From Paenibacillus_E sp040812395 (GTDB lineage: Bacteria > Bacillota > Bacilli > Paenibacillales > NBRC-103111), in assembly GCF_040812395.1 (NCBI RefSeq), contig NZ_JBFNXH010000004.1, forward strand, positions 124,001 through 188,000: 64,000 nt of DNA. Reading direction: 5' to 3'. Numbering within the stretch: position 1 is the first letter of the stretch; every line of letters starts with the position of its first letter. The notes under the pieces were generated by a model, which searched no databases, had not been told where the DNA came from, and saw only the letters and a program-made list of their open reading frames with translations. The position numbers and the translations under genes are program-made. This document shows positions 42,975 to 51,974 of the stretch, one piece after another.

Positions 42975-44468
42975 TTATTTAAAAGCCATCGCGGCATGAA
43001 CCGCCTTTTTCCAACCATTATACAACCTGCCTTGAACCTCGCTGTCCATGTGCGGATCGAATGCCCGCTCCACCTGCCACTGCGCCGCAATCTCCGCTTG
43101 ATCCTTCCAGAAGCCAACGGCTAAACCAGCTAGATACGCAGCCCCCAAGGCCGTCGTCTCATTAATGCGCGGACGCTCGACCGTGACGCTCAACATGTCG
43201 CTTTGGAACTGCATCAGGAAATCATTTTTCACGACACCGCCGTCCACACGCAGTTTCGTCAGCTCAATGCCTGAATCATCCTGCATCGCCTGCAAAACAT
43301 CTCTCGTTTGGTACGCCAACGACTCCAGCGTCGCCCGGACAAAATGCTCCTTGGACGTCCCTCGCGTCAGCCCGAAGACCGCGCCACGCACATCGCTGTC
43401 CCAATAGGGGGTCCCCAGCCCCACGAAGGCCGGAACGACATATACCCCATCTGTCGAAGCTACACGTGCCGCATACATTTCGCTGTCCCCGGCAGACTCT
43501 ATCATCCGAAGTCCATCACGCAGCCATTGAATTGCCGAGCCCGCCACGAAAATGCTGCCTTCCAGCGCGTATTCCACGTTCCCATTCAGGCCCCAAGCAA
43601 TCGTCGTCAGCAATCCGCTGCGCGAGGGAATTACTCGATTGCCTGTATTCATGAGCATGAAGCAGCCCGTGCCGTATGTGTTCTTGGCCATCCCCTTTTC
43701 GAAGCAAGCCTGCCCGAACAAAGCCGCCTGCTGATCGCCCGCTGCGCCTGCAATAGGAATAGAAGCTCCAAAGAAATGGCTTTCCTGCGTGTATCCATAT
43801 ACCTCCGAAGAAGAGCGCACCTCAGGCAGCATAGAAGCCGGAATATCGAGCAATCGCAGCAGCTCCTCATCCCACCGAAGCTCATGAATATTGTAAAGCA
43901 GCGTCCGTGAAGCGTTCGAATAATCCGTTACATGCACATCCCCTCCGGTTAAACGCCAGATGAGCCATGTATCCATGGTCCCGAAAAGCAAATCGCCCCG
44001 GACTGCCCTCTCGCGTGCGCCTTCGACATGATCGAGGATCCATTTGATTTTCGTTCCGGAAAAATAAGCATCGATCAGCAGCCCTGTGCGTTCTCGAAAT
44101 AGATCATTCAGGCCTTGCCGCTTCAGCTCCTCACAGATATCGGCCGTTTGCCGCGATTGCCATACAATCGCATGATACACCGGCAATCCAGTATCCCGAT
44201 CCCACACGACCGTTGTCTCACGCTGATTCGTGATGCCAATGCCAGCAATCTCTGCAGGCTGCACGCCCGCTTCCGAAAGCACCCTAGCAATCACGCCCAG
44301 TATCGAGACCCAAATTTCGTTCGCATCATGCTCCACCCAGCCCGGTTTAGGGAAATGCTGCTGAAACTCCTGCTGTGCTGCATGCACGATAGCGCCTTGC
44401 TTATTGAATAAAATGGCTCTGGAACTTGTCGTACCTTGATCCAAAGACAGCATATAGGTTGCGTTCAT
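42975..44468 (-). CDS. glpK: Glycerol kinase
   Basis: This encodes 497 residues from ATG 44468 (MNATYMLSLDQGTTSSRA). A G-rich ribosome site lies 8 bases upstream; the in-frame GTG two codons earlier is too close to it. It is FGGY-family: the phosphate-binding loop DQGTTSSR, GITNQRETTVVWD, YFSGTKIKWILD and the C-terminal LRVDGGVVKNDFLMQFQSD. It phosphorylates glycerol to glycerol-3-phosphate. The DYSNASRT segment matches the region of the regulatory His (HVTDYSNASRT) phosphorylated by HPr in Gram-positives. No glpF facilitator gene is adjacent. Confidence 0.96.
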   Translation of the reverse strand: MNATYMLSLDQGTTSSRAILFNKQGAIVHAAQQEFQQHFPKPGWVEHDANEIWVSILGVIARVLSEAGVQPAEIAGIGITNQRETTVVWDRDTGLPVYHAIVWQSRQTADICEELKRQGLNDLFRERTGLLIDAYFSGTKIKWILDHVEGARERAVRGDLLFGTMDTWLIWRLTGGDVHVTDYSNASRTLLYNIHELRWDEELLRLLDIPASMLPEVRSSSEVYGYTQESHFFGASIPIAGAAGDQQAALFGQACFEKGMAKNTYGTGCFMLMNTGNRVIPSRSGLLTTIAWGLNGNVEYALEGSIFVAGSAIQWLRDGLRMIESAGDSEMYAARVASTDGVYVVPAFVGLGTPYWDSDVRGAVFGLTRGTSKEHFVRATLESLAYQTRDVLQAMQDDSGIELTKLRVDGGVVKNDFLMQFQSDMLSVTVERPRINETTALGAAYLAGLAVGFWKDQAEIAAQWQVERAFDPHMDSEVQGRLYNGWKKAVHAAMAFK

Positions 44469-44483
44469 TGGCACGTCCCCCCC

Positions 44484-45065
44484 TTATTTAGAACTTTTTT
44501 CGTAATGCTTCCACAGCTCCGTATAGGACGTCGTAACCGCTGTCGCTCCCGCCTGCAACGCAAGATCTACATCGTTAACAGTGCGAATGAGGCCGCCAGC
44601 GAAAATGGGAATCCCCGAGCGTTCCTTCACTTCAGTAATAATGTGCGGAATGACCCCAGGCAGCACTTCGATGAAATCAGGCTTCGTCCTCTCCAGCAGT
44701 GCATAGCCCTTATTTAAAGCTGAACTGTCGAGCAGAAAAAGCCGCTGAATCGCCAACAGTCCGTTCTGCTTCGTCTTCGTGATCACATTTGCCCGCGTAG
44801 AAATCAGTCCTGCCGGACGTATGCTTTGGCACAAAAACTCAGCCGCATACTCGTCATTTTTCAAGCCTTCGATCAAATCCGCATGCAGCAGCAGCTTCTT
44901 TCCGTTTGCTCGCGCAAGATCGACAATGCTTTTGAGCTGGCCGATATGACTATCGAGCAGCACAATGTACGTGTAGCTTGACGCAAACAGCTTTTCTAAA
45001 TCTTTGATTTTGCGAATGGCCGGTAAAATACGCTGCTCTTGCAACGACATGATGTTCGTCTCCAT
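44484..45065 (-). CDS. glpP: Glycerol-3-phosphate responsive antiterminator
   Basis: This encodes 193 residues. GlpP binds mRNA leaders of glp genes when bound to glycerol-3-phosphate and prevents early termination. It has a TIM-barrel-like fold: LLLHADLIEGLKNDEYAAEFL, LISTRANVITKTKQNGLLAIQR, DFIEVLPGVIPHII and FAGGLIRTVNDVDLALQAGATAVTTS (phosphate-binding end). It is the first gene of glpP-glpK-glpD. Its own leader carries a matching terminator, so it likely antiterminates its own operon. Confidence 0.95.
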   Translation of the reverse strand: METNIMSLQEQRILPAIRKIKDLEKLFASSYTYIVLLDSHIGQLKSIVDLARANGKKLLLHADLIEGLKNDEYAAEFLCQSIRPAGLISTRANVITKTKQNGLLAIQRLFLLDSSALNKGYALLERTKPDFIEVLPGVIPHIITEVKERSGIPIFAGGLIRTVNDVDLALQAGATAVTTSYTELWKHYEKSSK

Positions 45066-45092
45066 TTCGTATCGTGAAATTCCAGAACAAAA

Positions 45093-45151
45093 AGACTCAC
45101 GAAAATCGCCGAATTATTCATTTGGCAATCTGCGTGAGTCTCCTGTTCTCC
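45093..45151 (-). promoter_or_regulatory. GlpP-type antitermination leader of the glp operon
   Basis: On the minus strand GGAGAACAGGAG (45140-45151) is followed by the terminator stem AGACTCACG/CGTGAGTCT (45093-45141) and TTTTTG. It is the same arrangement as before glpD and lies between the promoter and glpP. Confidence 0.75.
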
Positions 45152-45174
45152 GTCACATGTATGAACTTATTTCC

Positions 45175-45203
45175 ATTCTATCTACCCCGACACCCCGTGT
45201 CAA
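45175..45203 (-). promoter_or_regulatory. Sigma-A promoter of the glp operon
   Basis: TTGACA (45198-45203) is separated by 17 bases from TAGAAT (45175-45180) on the minus strand, about 110 bases upstream of the glpP start. Confidence 0.8.
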
Positions 45204-45352
45204 TGGTTATTGGTTCCTTTGAAACCCTTCCACCCTATTGCCTTGTGCGCGCAGCCTGTTTCACGTATTGAAACCAAATGACCGCTTTGCGCGTATAACA
45301 TACATGAAATATACGAAATATAAGCAATCATCATAGGAGGATTTTAGAACAA

Positions 45353-46333
45353 ATGGACCCCGAACACACCAGCTTTTGGAGCTTACTGAAGAAAGGCAAC
45401 ATGTCATCCGCCAATGCAGCCATTGGCAACACCTTCATCGCCATTGTCAAAGGCATTGCAGCCGCCATGACAGGTAACGGCGCAATGTTCGCTTCAACGA
45501 TGCACTCCGTAGCCGATGCCGTGAATCAAGCTTTTGTTTTTACAGGCAGCGTACTTTCCGAAAAGAAACCCACACGTCGATTCCCGACTGGCTTCGGGCG
45601 TGTGATTCATATATTTTGTATGATCGCGGTTATCGTGGTCACGATTATGGCTTACGAAACGATTAAAGAAGGCATTCATTTGCTCAAACACCCTGTTCAT
45701 TCATCCGGTTTATGGCTGAATTTGGCCGTACTCCTCCTATCCATAGCAGTCGATGGCTACGTGCTAGTTAAAGCGATGAAAGAGGTTGTGCACGAAGCCC
45801 GCGTTGAAGCTCACGGATTGGCCAAAGTTGCTGCCTCCTTCAAAAATATCAACCGCGCTGCGCCGTCGACCCGGTTAGTTTTTTATGAGGATTTGGTCGC
45901 AACGACAGGATCATTGCTCGCTTTAATCGCCGTCGTTGTCACTTCCGTCTCCAATTTCGCCGTCCTCGATGGCATCATGACGATCGTGATCGGCGTTCTG
46001 ATGGTCGGCGTCGCGTTCCGGGTCGGCTACGACAATATGGTCGGATTGATTGGAGTCGCTGCTCCTCCGGAAGTAGAAGATAAAGTCGCACAAATTATTT
46101 TCTCCGAAGCCACCGTCACCGACATTTACCAGATGCGCGTATTGCAAGAAGGACGCTACTACCACGTGGAAGGCTTGATTGAGCTGGATCGCGGTTTATC
46201 GCTTGCCGATGCTGACGACATCAAGTTCAAAATCCGCGAGAAACTGCTGCTTGACCCGCACATCACAGACGTAACCCTCGGCATTATCGAGGATAACGGC
46301 GTCAGAAACTGGGTGTCGGTGCATAACCGCTAA
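45353..46333 (+). CDS. Cation diffusion facilitator (CDF) family transporter
   Basis: This encodes 326 residues with six predicted membrane segments. The metal sites of CDF proteins are visible: MHSVADAVNQ (His-x3-Asp in helix 2) and FYEDLVATTGSLLALIAV (Asp in helix 5). A cytoplasmic C-terminal metal-binding domain follows (VTDIYQMRVLQEGRYYHVEGLIELD). It likely exports Zn, Mn or Fe by proton exchange. AGGAGG precedes the ATG. It is monocistronic and ends in a strong terminator. Confidence 0.93.
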   Translation: MDPEHTSFWSLLKKGNMSSANAAIGNTFIAIVKGIAAAMTGNGAMFASTMHSVADAVNQAFVFTGSVLSEKKPTRRFPTGFGRVIHIFCMIAVIVVTIMAYETIKEGIHLLKHPVHSSGLWLNLAVLLLSIAVDGYVLVKAMKEVVHEARVEAHGLAKVAASFKNINRAAPSTRLVFYEDLVATTGSLLALIAVVVTSVSNFAVLDGIMTIVIGVLMVGVAFRVGYDNMVGLIGVAAPPEVEDKVAQIIFSEATVTDIYQMRVLQEGRYYHVEGLIELDRGLSLADADDIKFKIREKLLLDPHITDVTLGIIEDNGVRNWVSVHNR

Positions 46334-46364
46334 CTCACGGGATTACGGACCTGATCAACTTACC

Positions 46365-46405
46365 AAAAGACTGCTGTACGGAGCTACCGTTCAGCAGTCT
46401 TTTTT
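46365..46405 (+). terminator. Intrinsic terminator of the CDF gene
   Basis: AAAAGACTGCTG pairs with CAGCAGTCTTTT, followed by T residues. Confidence 0.88.
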
Positions 46406-46449
46406 CCGTCTCTGGTTGCGCTTCCCAGCCTTGGAACGCCACCTCACTT

Positions 46450-47270
46450 CTGTAAGCGCCACAATGGGCGCTACAGCACCGTATTCAAGCGCTCCTTGTC
46501 ACGTAGCGCCCTAAATGGATCTTTCAGCTCCATCCAGCTTCCCTTGCTGGAGCCTGCTTCTCCTGTAAGCGCCACAATGGGCGCTACAGACCCGTCTTCA
46601 CGCGCTCCTTAACCCGTAGCGCCCAAATTGGACCTTTCAGCTCCATCCAGCTCCCCTTGCTGGAACCTTCATCTCCTGTAAGCGCCACAATGGGCGCTAC
46701 AGACCAGACTTCTACGCGCTCCTCTACCCGTAGCGCCCTAAATGGACCTTTCAGCTCCATCCAGCTCCCCTTGCTGGAGCCTTCATCTCCTGTAAGCGCC
46801 ACAATGGGCGTTACAGCCTTGTTTCCACGCGCTCCTCTACCCGTAGCGCCCAAATTGGCCCTTTCAGCTCCATCCAGCTCCCCTTGCTGGAGCCTGCTTC
46901 TCCTGTAAGCGCCATAATGGGCGCTACAGACCAGACTTCTACGCGCTCCTCTACCCGTAGCGCCCTAAATGGATCTTTCAGCTCCATCCAGCTTCCCTTG
47001 CTGGAGCCCGCTTCTCCTGTAAGCGCCAAAATGGGCGCTACAGACCAAACTTCTACGCGCTCCTCTACCCGTAGCGCCCAAAATGGACCTTTCAGCTCCA
47101 TCCAGCTTCCCTTGCTGGAGCCTGCATCTCCTGTAAGCGCCACAATGGGCGCTACAGACCAGACTTCTACGCGCTCCTCGAACCGTAGCGCCCTAAATGG
47201 ACCTTTCAGCTCCATCCAGCTCCCCTTGCTGGAGCCCGCTTCTCCTGTAAGCGCCATAATGGGCGCTACA
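46450..47270. repeat. 113-114-bp tandem repeat array, seven units plus a partial unit
   Basis: CTGTAAGCGCC marks the unit starts at about 46450, 46563, 46676, 46790, 46903, 47017, 47131 and 47245. Each unit has GTAAGCGCC-ACAAT-GGGCGCTAC, CGTAGCGCCCAAAATGGACC TTTCAGC, and CTCCATCCAGCTCCCCTTGC. The open frames through it (repeating LEPASPVSA... on plus, KGSWMELKGP... on minus) are by-products of the 38-codon period, have no ribosome sites and are not called as genes. Confidence 0.93.
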
Positions 47271-47322
47271 GCTCTTTCCCACAAAAAAAACGCAAGAAGC
47301 CCACACAGCCTCTTGCGCTTTT

Positions 47323-47892
47323 TTAATTGTCCGCAATATGCAGCCCCCGCAGGTAAGTAGTCAGCAGTCGCCTCAAACTCTCATCGCGCTCAAGCTCCAT
47401 GCGAAATCCGTTCTTGAGTTCTAAAGAGGCGAAGCCGTGCACGATGCTGCGAAAGCCGCGAACCACATGCAGCGCATCATCCTGACTGAGCGCGTACGGC
47501 TCCAAGAGACGCAAGATGAATCCTACCACTTGACTGCTCGCTTGCTGCAATTCCGGATCCCCATTATCATGCAGAGATGCCATCGCATCATACAATCCCG
47601 GCTGCTGCCTCGCGAAAGTCACATAGGCGAAGCCAGCGGCTAGCAGCGCATCCGCACCGGCCTTTCCGAGAACAGCTTCCACCATCGCTTCTTTTATCCG
47701 AATTAAACTGATCAGGAAGAGTTCTCTTTTAAGACCCGGCAAGCCCTTAATATGGTTGTATAAGGAAGGTGTCTTAACGTTCAAATTAGTAGCCAGCGCG
47801 GCTAGCGTCACCTGTTCAACCCCATGAATGTTAGCGAGCTCGATAGCCGCTTGTAATACAGTTTCTGCATCTAACCCTTGTCGGTATGCCAT
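47323..47892 (-). CDS. TetR-family regulator
   Basis: This encodes 189 residues. It has an N-terminal HTH (AAIELANIHGVEQVTLAALATNLNVKTPSLYNHIK) and a C-terminal WHG/TetR_C_33-type ligand domain (FARQQPGLYDAMAS, then VRGFRSIVHGFASLELKNGF). It lies 15 bases downstream of the MBL-fold hydrolase gene in the same direction, so both are likely one self-regulated operon. A palindrome in the upstream region of the hydrolase gene is its candidate operator. Confidence 0.92.
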   Translation of the reverse strand: MAYRQGLDAETVLQAAIELANIHGVEQVTLAALATNLNVKTPSLYNHIKGLPGLKRELFLISLIRIKEAMVEAVLGKAGADALLAAGFAYVTFARQQPGLYDAMASLHDNGDPELQQASSQVVGFILRLLEPYALSQDDALHVVRGFRSIVHGFASLELKNGFRMELERDESLRRLLTTYLRGLHIADN

Positions 47893-47907
47893 GTCTGCCC
47901 CTCATCT

Positions 47908-48639
47908 CTAAATACTTGCTACTTCTATATTAATCTTTTTTGCCGCTTCTTCCAACGCTTTATCCATAACTGGCAGCGGATTCTCAATCATGTTCCCGTG
48001 CCCGACAGCAAGCACACTTGGTTTCAGATCTCTAAGCTTACGCGCGCTCTCCAGCGACACTTGTTTATTCCACGTAGCCATGGCGGGAAAAGGGAACCAC
48101 GCTTTCAGCACACCGGACACGGCAACGCCGCCGCGTATCTGGAACGCATCGCCGGCAATCAGCGCACGGCTGCGCACATCAAGGAACGCCATCATCCCCG
48201 GCGTATGCCCAGGAGCGGCAACAGCCTGTAGAGAGCCGACCCGGTCGCCATCCTGCAAAAGCACATCGGGCTTCGTTTGCACCGCTCCCGGTTTCGGCAC
48301 GCCCCCTTTGATCGGCGTATTAGGTTCGCCGGCTTCCAGCTCCATACTTCCCGCTAACAGCTTGGCATCTCTTTGGGAGATGTACACCGTCGCCTGCGGC
48401 AATGCTTTCTTCAAGCCATCCAACGCACCGATGTGATCGCCATGGGCGTGTGTAAGCACGATGCGCGTAATGGGCTTTCCAATCTTTTCAGCGGCTTCCA
48501 TAATTCCCTTTACGCTAAATGGAAGCGCAGCATCAATCAATGTCAATTCCTGCTCTTCCTCCACCAAGTAACAGTTCACTGGAAAGAACCTCGGCATAAA
48601 AGCTACTTGATACAAACCGCCAATACGTGTCAATTTCAT
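47908..48639 (-). CDS. MBL-fold metallo-hydrolase
   Basis: This encodes 243 residues. The metallo-beta-lactamase motif THAHGDHIGALDG (HxHxDH) lies near residue 64-76. AAPGHTPGMMAFLDVRS supplies a further His, and ALIAGDAFQIRGG and VLAVGHGNMIENPLP supply the last ligands. It is the general YflN/glyoxalase-II-like group; the substrate is unknown. It is co-transcribed with the downstream TetR gene and divergent from the M42 peptidase. Confidence 0.92.
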   Translation of the reverse strand: MKLTRIGGLYQVAFMPRFFPVNCYLVEEEQELTLIDAALPFSVKGIMEAAEKIGKPITRIVLTHAHGDHIGALDGLKKALPQATVYISQRDAKLLAGSMELEAGEPNTPIKGGVPKPGAVQTKPDVLLQDGDRVGSLQAVAAPGHTPGMMAFLDVRSRALIAGDAFQIRGGVAVSGVLKAWFPFPAMATWNKQVSLESARKLRDLKPSVLAVGHGNMIENPLPVMDKALEEAAKKINIEVASI

Positions 48640-48677
48640 TTAAAACGCCTCCCGTTTACTATTTATATTAGTATAAT

Positions 48678-48694
48678 AACTAATAACATTAGTT
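48678..48694. promoter_or_regulatory. Candidate TetR operator
   Basis: The perfect inverted repeat AACTAATAACATTAGTT lies in the promoter region of the MBL-TetR operon, beside a second TTAGT...ACTAA pair. Confidence 0.55.
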
Positions 48695-48816
48695 TAGTCA
48701 AGGGGGTATTTTCCATCTCCCTCAGATCAAAGGAGTTTTCATCCGATCTATGGTAAAATAAGTCATACGTTTGAACCAACTAATCTGGTTTATTTTCATA
48801 AAGTGAGGGTACCCAC

Positions 48817-49890
48817 GTGAATACAGAAACATTAGCGCTTTTTCGTACGTTGACGGAAATGCAAGCTGCGCCGGGCTTTGAGCGGGACATTCGCAAGTTC
48901 GTTCGCGGCGAAATGGAGAAATATACGGACGAGTTCATCCAGGACGGGTTAGGCAGCCTGTTCGGCATTTTGCGCGGCGATGAAAACGGTCCAAAAGTGA
49001 TGGTTGCCGGACACTTCGATGAAGTCGGCTTTCTCGTGAACGGCATCACGGAACACGGCACCATCAAGTTCCAGCCGCTCGGCGGCTGGTTCTCTCAAGT
49101 GCTGCCTGCACAGCGTGTGCAGATTATGACCGAGCAAGGGCCGATCATCGGGGTGATCGGCTCGACGCCCGTGCACCTGCTGGACGAGGCCGCACGCGGC
49201 AAGCCCGCAGATATCAAGTCGATGTACATTGACATCGGCGCAGAAGACAAAGCCGATGCCAAGCGCATCGGCGTCCGCATCGGGCAGCAGATCGTGCCCA
49301 TCTGCCCGTTCACACCCCTGGCCAATCCGAAGCGGATTATGGCCAAAGCTTGGGACAATCGCTACGGCGTCGGCCTCGCGATTGAGCTCATGAAGGAGCT
49401 TCATGGAACGAAGCTCCCGAATGTCCTGTACGCCGGAGCGACCGTACAGGAAGAAGTAGGCGCGCGCGGCGCCCAAACGGCGGCGAATCTCATCCAGCCG
49501 GATCTGTTCTACGCGCTGGATGCCAGCGCCGCCGGCGATATGACCGGCGACCGCAATGCGTTCGGCCAGCTCGGCCGCGGCGCGCTGCTGCGCATCTTTG
49601 ATCCCACGATGATTACCCATCGCGGGCTGGTCGAGTTCGTGCTGGATACGGCGGAGACGCATAAGATTCCGTATCAATATTTCATCTCTGCCGGCGGTAC
49701 GGACGCCGGGCAAGTGCATCTGCAAGGCAGCGGCATACCATCCACCGTTATCGGCGTCTGCGCCCGGTATATTCATACCTCGGCGTCGATTCTGCACGTT
49801 GACGATTACGCAGCTGCCAAGGAACTGCTGATCAAGCTTGTCCAGGCAAGCGACCGCACAACGCTGAACACGATCCTTGCCCGGGCTTGA
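48817..49890 (+). CDS. M42-family aminopeptidase
   Basis: This encodes 357 residues (YsdC/FrvX/glutamyl-aminopeptidase group). The two-metal site is visible: VAGHFDEVGFLV (His, Asp-Glu), AKAWDNRYG (bridging Asp), AGATVQEEVGARGA (the Glu-Glu pair), DASAAGD (Asp) and VCARYIHTSASILHVDDY (His). It is a cytoplasmic tetrahedral aminopeptidase acting on short peptides. It is monocistronic. Confidence 0.94.
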   Translation: MNTETLALFRTLTEMQAAPGFERDIRKFVRGEMEKYTDEFIQDGLGSLFGILRGDENGPKVMVAGHFDEVGFLVNGITEHGTIKFQPLGGWFSQVLPAQRVQIMTEQGPIIGVIGSTPVHLLDEAARGKPADIKSMYIDIGAEDKADAKRIGVRIGQQIVPICPFTPLANPKRIMAKAWDNRYGVGLAIELMKELHGTKLPNVLYAGATVQEEVGARGAQTAANLIQPDLFYALDASAAGDMTGDRNAFGQLGRGALLRIFDPTMITHRGLVEFVLDTAETHKIPYQYFISAGGTDAGQVHLQGSGIPSTVIGVCARYIHTSASILHVDDYAAAKELLIKLVQASDRTTLNTILARA

Positions 49891-50053
49891 GTGGTTTGGG
49901 CTCTATGCGCTTTCATGGGTTAGGTATCTGCAGAAAATAAAGTAATAGACCAGAAAAATATTTTCGCTTGATGTAGAAATTCATGGATCTGAATCGTCTT
50001 TATAGTGAAGACATGAAACAACCCCATTATGAGTGTTGAGAGGAGCAATAACC

Positions 50054-50404
50054 ATGAATTACACACTGCTTATGTATGAATCGACGGAGGATTTCGCCAA
50101 ACGAATCGATCCGATTCACAAGGAGGCATATGTCGCAAGCTGGACACATTATGTCACAGCGATGATTGAGTCCGGCATTGTGATAAGCACCGCAGGTCTC
50201 CAGTCCCCGGAGACGGGAACCACGCTCAGCCGGAAGGGCGGCGAATTGCTGGTTCAGGATGGCCCGATCACCGAAACCAAGGAGCATATTGGTGGTTTGG
50301 CCATCATCGACGTGCCCGATCTAGACACCGCCTTGGAATGGGCGGCACGTTGTCCCGGCAGCTCGGTTGAGGTCCGCCCTACCTTGTATCCGATTTCGAA
50401 ATGA
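50054..50404 (+). CDS. YCII-related DGPF-domain protein, partner of ECF42 sigma factor
   Basis: This encodes 116 residues from ATG 50054 (MNYTLLMYESTEDF). AGAGGAGC lies just upstream, so the open frame from 50033 is rejected. It carries the DGPI-TETKEHIGGLAIIDV signature and ends in EVRPTL. DGPF/YCII proteins of this type accompany ECF42 sigma factors genome-wide. The stop overlaps the sigma gene as ATGA, giving tight coupling. Its precise role is unknown. Confidence 0.9.
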   Translation: MNYTLLMYESTEDFAKRIDPIHKEAYVASWTHYVTAMIESGIVISTAGLQSPETGTTLSRKGGELLVQDGPITETKEHIGGLAIIDVPDLDTALEWAARCPGSSVEVRPTLYPISK

Positions 50405-51687
50405 GCGCCATGCATGCTCACCAAATGATTGAACAGACGGCCCGTGATTCCTACGGCCGTCTGGTTGCGTTTCTGGCTGTGCGCTGGCGTGACCCGGCTG
50501 CAGCGGAGGATGCGCTTGCCGACGCTTTCCTGGCTGCGCTGGAATCATGGCCTGCGACCGGAGTGCCGGATAATCCCGAGGCCTGGCTGGTCACTGCTGC
50601 GCAGCGCCGACTGATCGACGATACCCGGCATGCCCGCGTGCATGCCGGTGCGGAGCAGACTTTGATCGCAATGGCGGAAAATATGCAGCAATGGGCCGGA
50701 CTCGAAGCGTCTTTTTCAGATGAACGGCTCAAAATGCTGTTTATTTGCGCCCATCCCGAAATTGATCCAGCCGTGCGTACACCGCTCATGCTCCAGTCCG
50801 TGCTTGGCCTTGACGCAGCCCGCATTGCTTCTGCCTTCGTTGTTAAGCCTGCAACGATGGGGCAGCGCCTTACCCGCGCGAAAGCGAAACTAAAGAGCGA
50901 CGACATTACATTCGACTTACCCGGTAAGGACGAATGGCCGGAGCGCCTTAATGCCGTGCTTGAAGCCGTCTATGCAGCCTATGGAAGCGGCTGGGACGAT
51001 ATTGCCGGCGTCGATCCGCGCCGGAAGGGGCTGGCCGAAGAAGCGATTTTCCTGGGAAGGCTGATCGTGCGATTCATGCCGGGGGAACCGGAAGCGCTGG
51101 GCTTGCTGGCTCTTATGTTGCATTGCGAGGCGCGCCGCCAGGCGCGGCGCGATGAGGCAGGCGGCTATGTGCCCATATCCGAGCAGGATCATTCGCGTTG
51201 GTCGATCGGGATGATCGAGGAAGCGGAGCATTGCCTTCGCACTGCTGCTCAAGGGAACCGCATCGGGCGGTTCCAGCTTGAAGCGGCGATTCAATCCGTG
51301 CATGCGCAGCGTGCCCGGACTGGCCGTACGGAATGGGAAGGAATCGCGCTGCTATACGAGGGGCTGGTAGGCATCGCTCCAACGATCGGCGCCATCGTAG
51401 GCCGCGCGGCAGCTGTTGCCGAAGCGCGCGGCGCCGAAACCGGGATGGCGCTCTTGGATGAAATACCGGCAGAAGCGGTCAAGAGCTATCAGCCTTATTG
51501 GGCGCTGAGCGCCTATTTGTTCAAAAGGATGAAGAGGTTCGAGGAGGCCCGCGCCGCATATAGCCGGGCCATCGGATTGTGCATGGATCCCTCCATTCGA
51601 GCGTTTCTGGAGAAACAATTCGTGAATATTAGTTGTTTCACTTCACCGGATGGAACCGAACTGCCGTCGGGCCGTTTTCGTGACTGA
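50401..51687 (+). CDS. ECF42-type sigma factor with long C-terminal extension
   Basis: This encodes 428 residues. Sigma-70 region 2 lies at about 10-80 (AAEDALADAFLAALESWP, then NPEAWLVTAAQRRLID) and region 4 at about 115-165 (VLGLDAARIASAFVVKPATMGQRLTRAKAKL). A 250-residue helical C-terminal extension (DUF6596 then TPR-like: LEAVYAAYGSGWDDIAG, EAIFLGRLIVRFMPGEPEALGLLALMLH, KRMKRFEEARAAYSRAIGL) is the hallmark of ECF42. This group has no anti-sigma factor; the extension controls activity. It is coupled to the DGPF gene. Targets are unknown but often include DGPF genes. Confidence 0.92.
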   Translation: MSAMHAHQMIEQTARDSYGRLVAFLAVRWRDPAAAEDALADAFLAALESWPATGVPDNPEAWLVTAAQRRLIDDTRHARVHAGAEQTLIAMAENMQQWAGLEASFSDERLKMLFICAHPEIDPAVRTPLMLQSVLGLDAARIASAFVVKPATMGQRLTRAKAKLKSDDITFDLPGKDEWPERLNAVLEAVYAAYGSGWDDIAGVDPRRKGLAEEAIFLGRLIVRFMPGEPEALGLLALMLHCEARRQARRDEAGGYVPISEQDHSRWSIGMIEEAEHCLRTAAQGNRIGRFQLEAAIQSVHAQRARTGRTEWEGIALLYEGLVGIAPTIGAIVGRAAAVAEARGAETGMALLDEIPAEAVKSYQPYWALSAYLFKRMKRFEEARAAYSRAIGLCMDPSIRAFLEKQFVNISCFTSPDGTELPSGRFRD

Positions 51688-51787
51688 TAGACGAAGGCAG
51701 GTAAAACCCTGACCTCAGCCTGATCAGAGATGCTGTACACATGTACTGCTAGGCACAGATCTCTCGGGGAACGTTTGTTCAATAAAA

Positions 51788-51842
51788 CAGCAGCAGTCTA
51801 GGACTTTATTTTCTAGTCCATGGCTACTGCTGGTTCGTTTTT
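51788..51842 (+). terminator. Intrinsic terminator of the YCII-sigma operon
   Basis: CAGCAG-AGT...GGACT pairs with AGTCC...CTACTGCTG, followed by GTTCGTTTTTT. Confidence 0.75.
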
Positions 51843-51974
51843 TGGTTCAGTCTAATACTCTATTTTCACAGAACATTAGGGGTTATGCACTTTAGGGCTT
51901 ACCCGGTTTGAAGCTTGAGCACTCGGGATCCGGCATCAGCCCGCGGGACTCAACGGATCCGACTTCGATTAAAT

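Noticed and set aside
46584..47360. Open frames on both strands with 38-residue repeats (LEPASPVSA..., KGSWMELKGP...)
   Set aside because: They are by-products of the 114-bp array. Both strands are open at once and neither has a ribosome site or signal.
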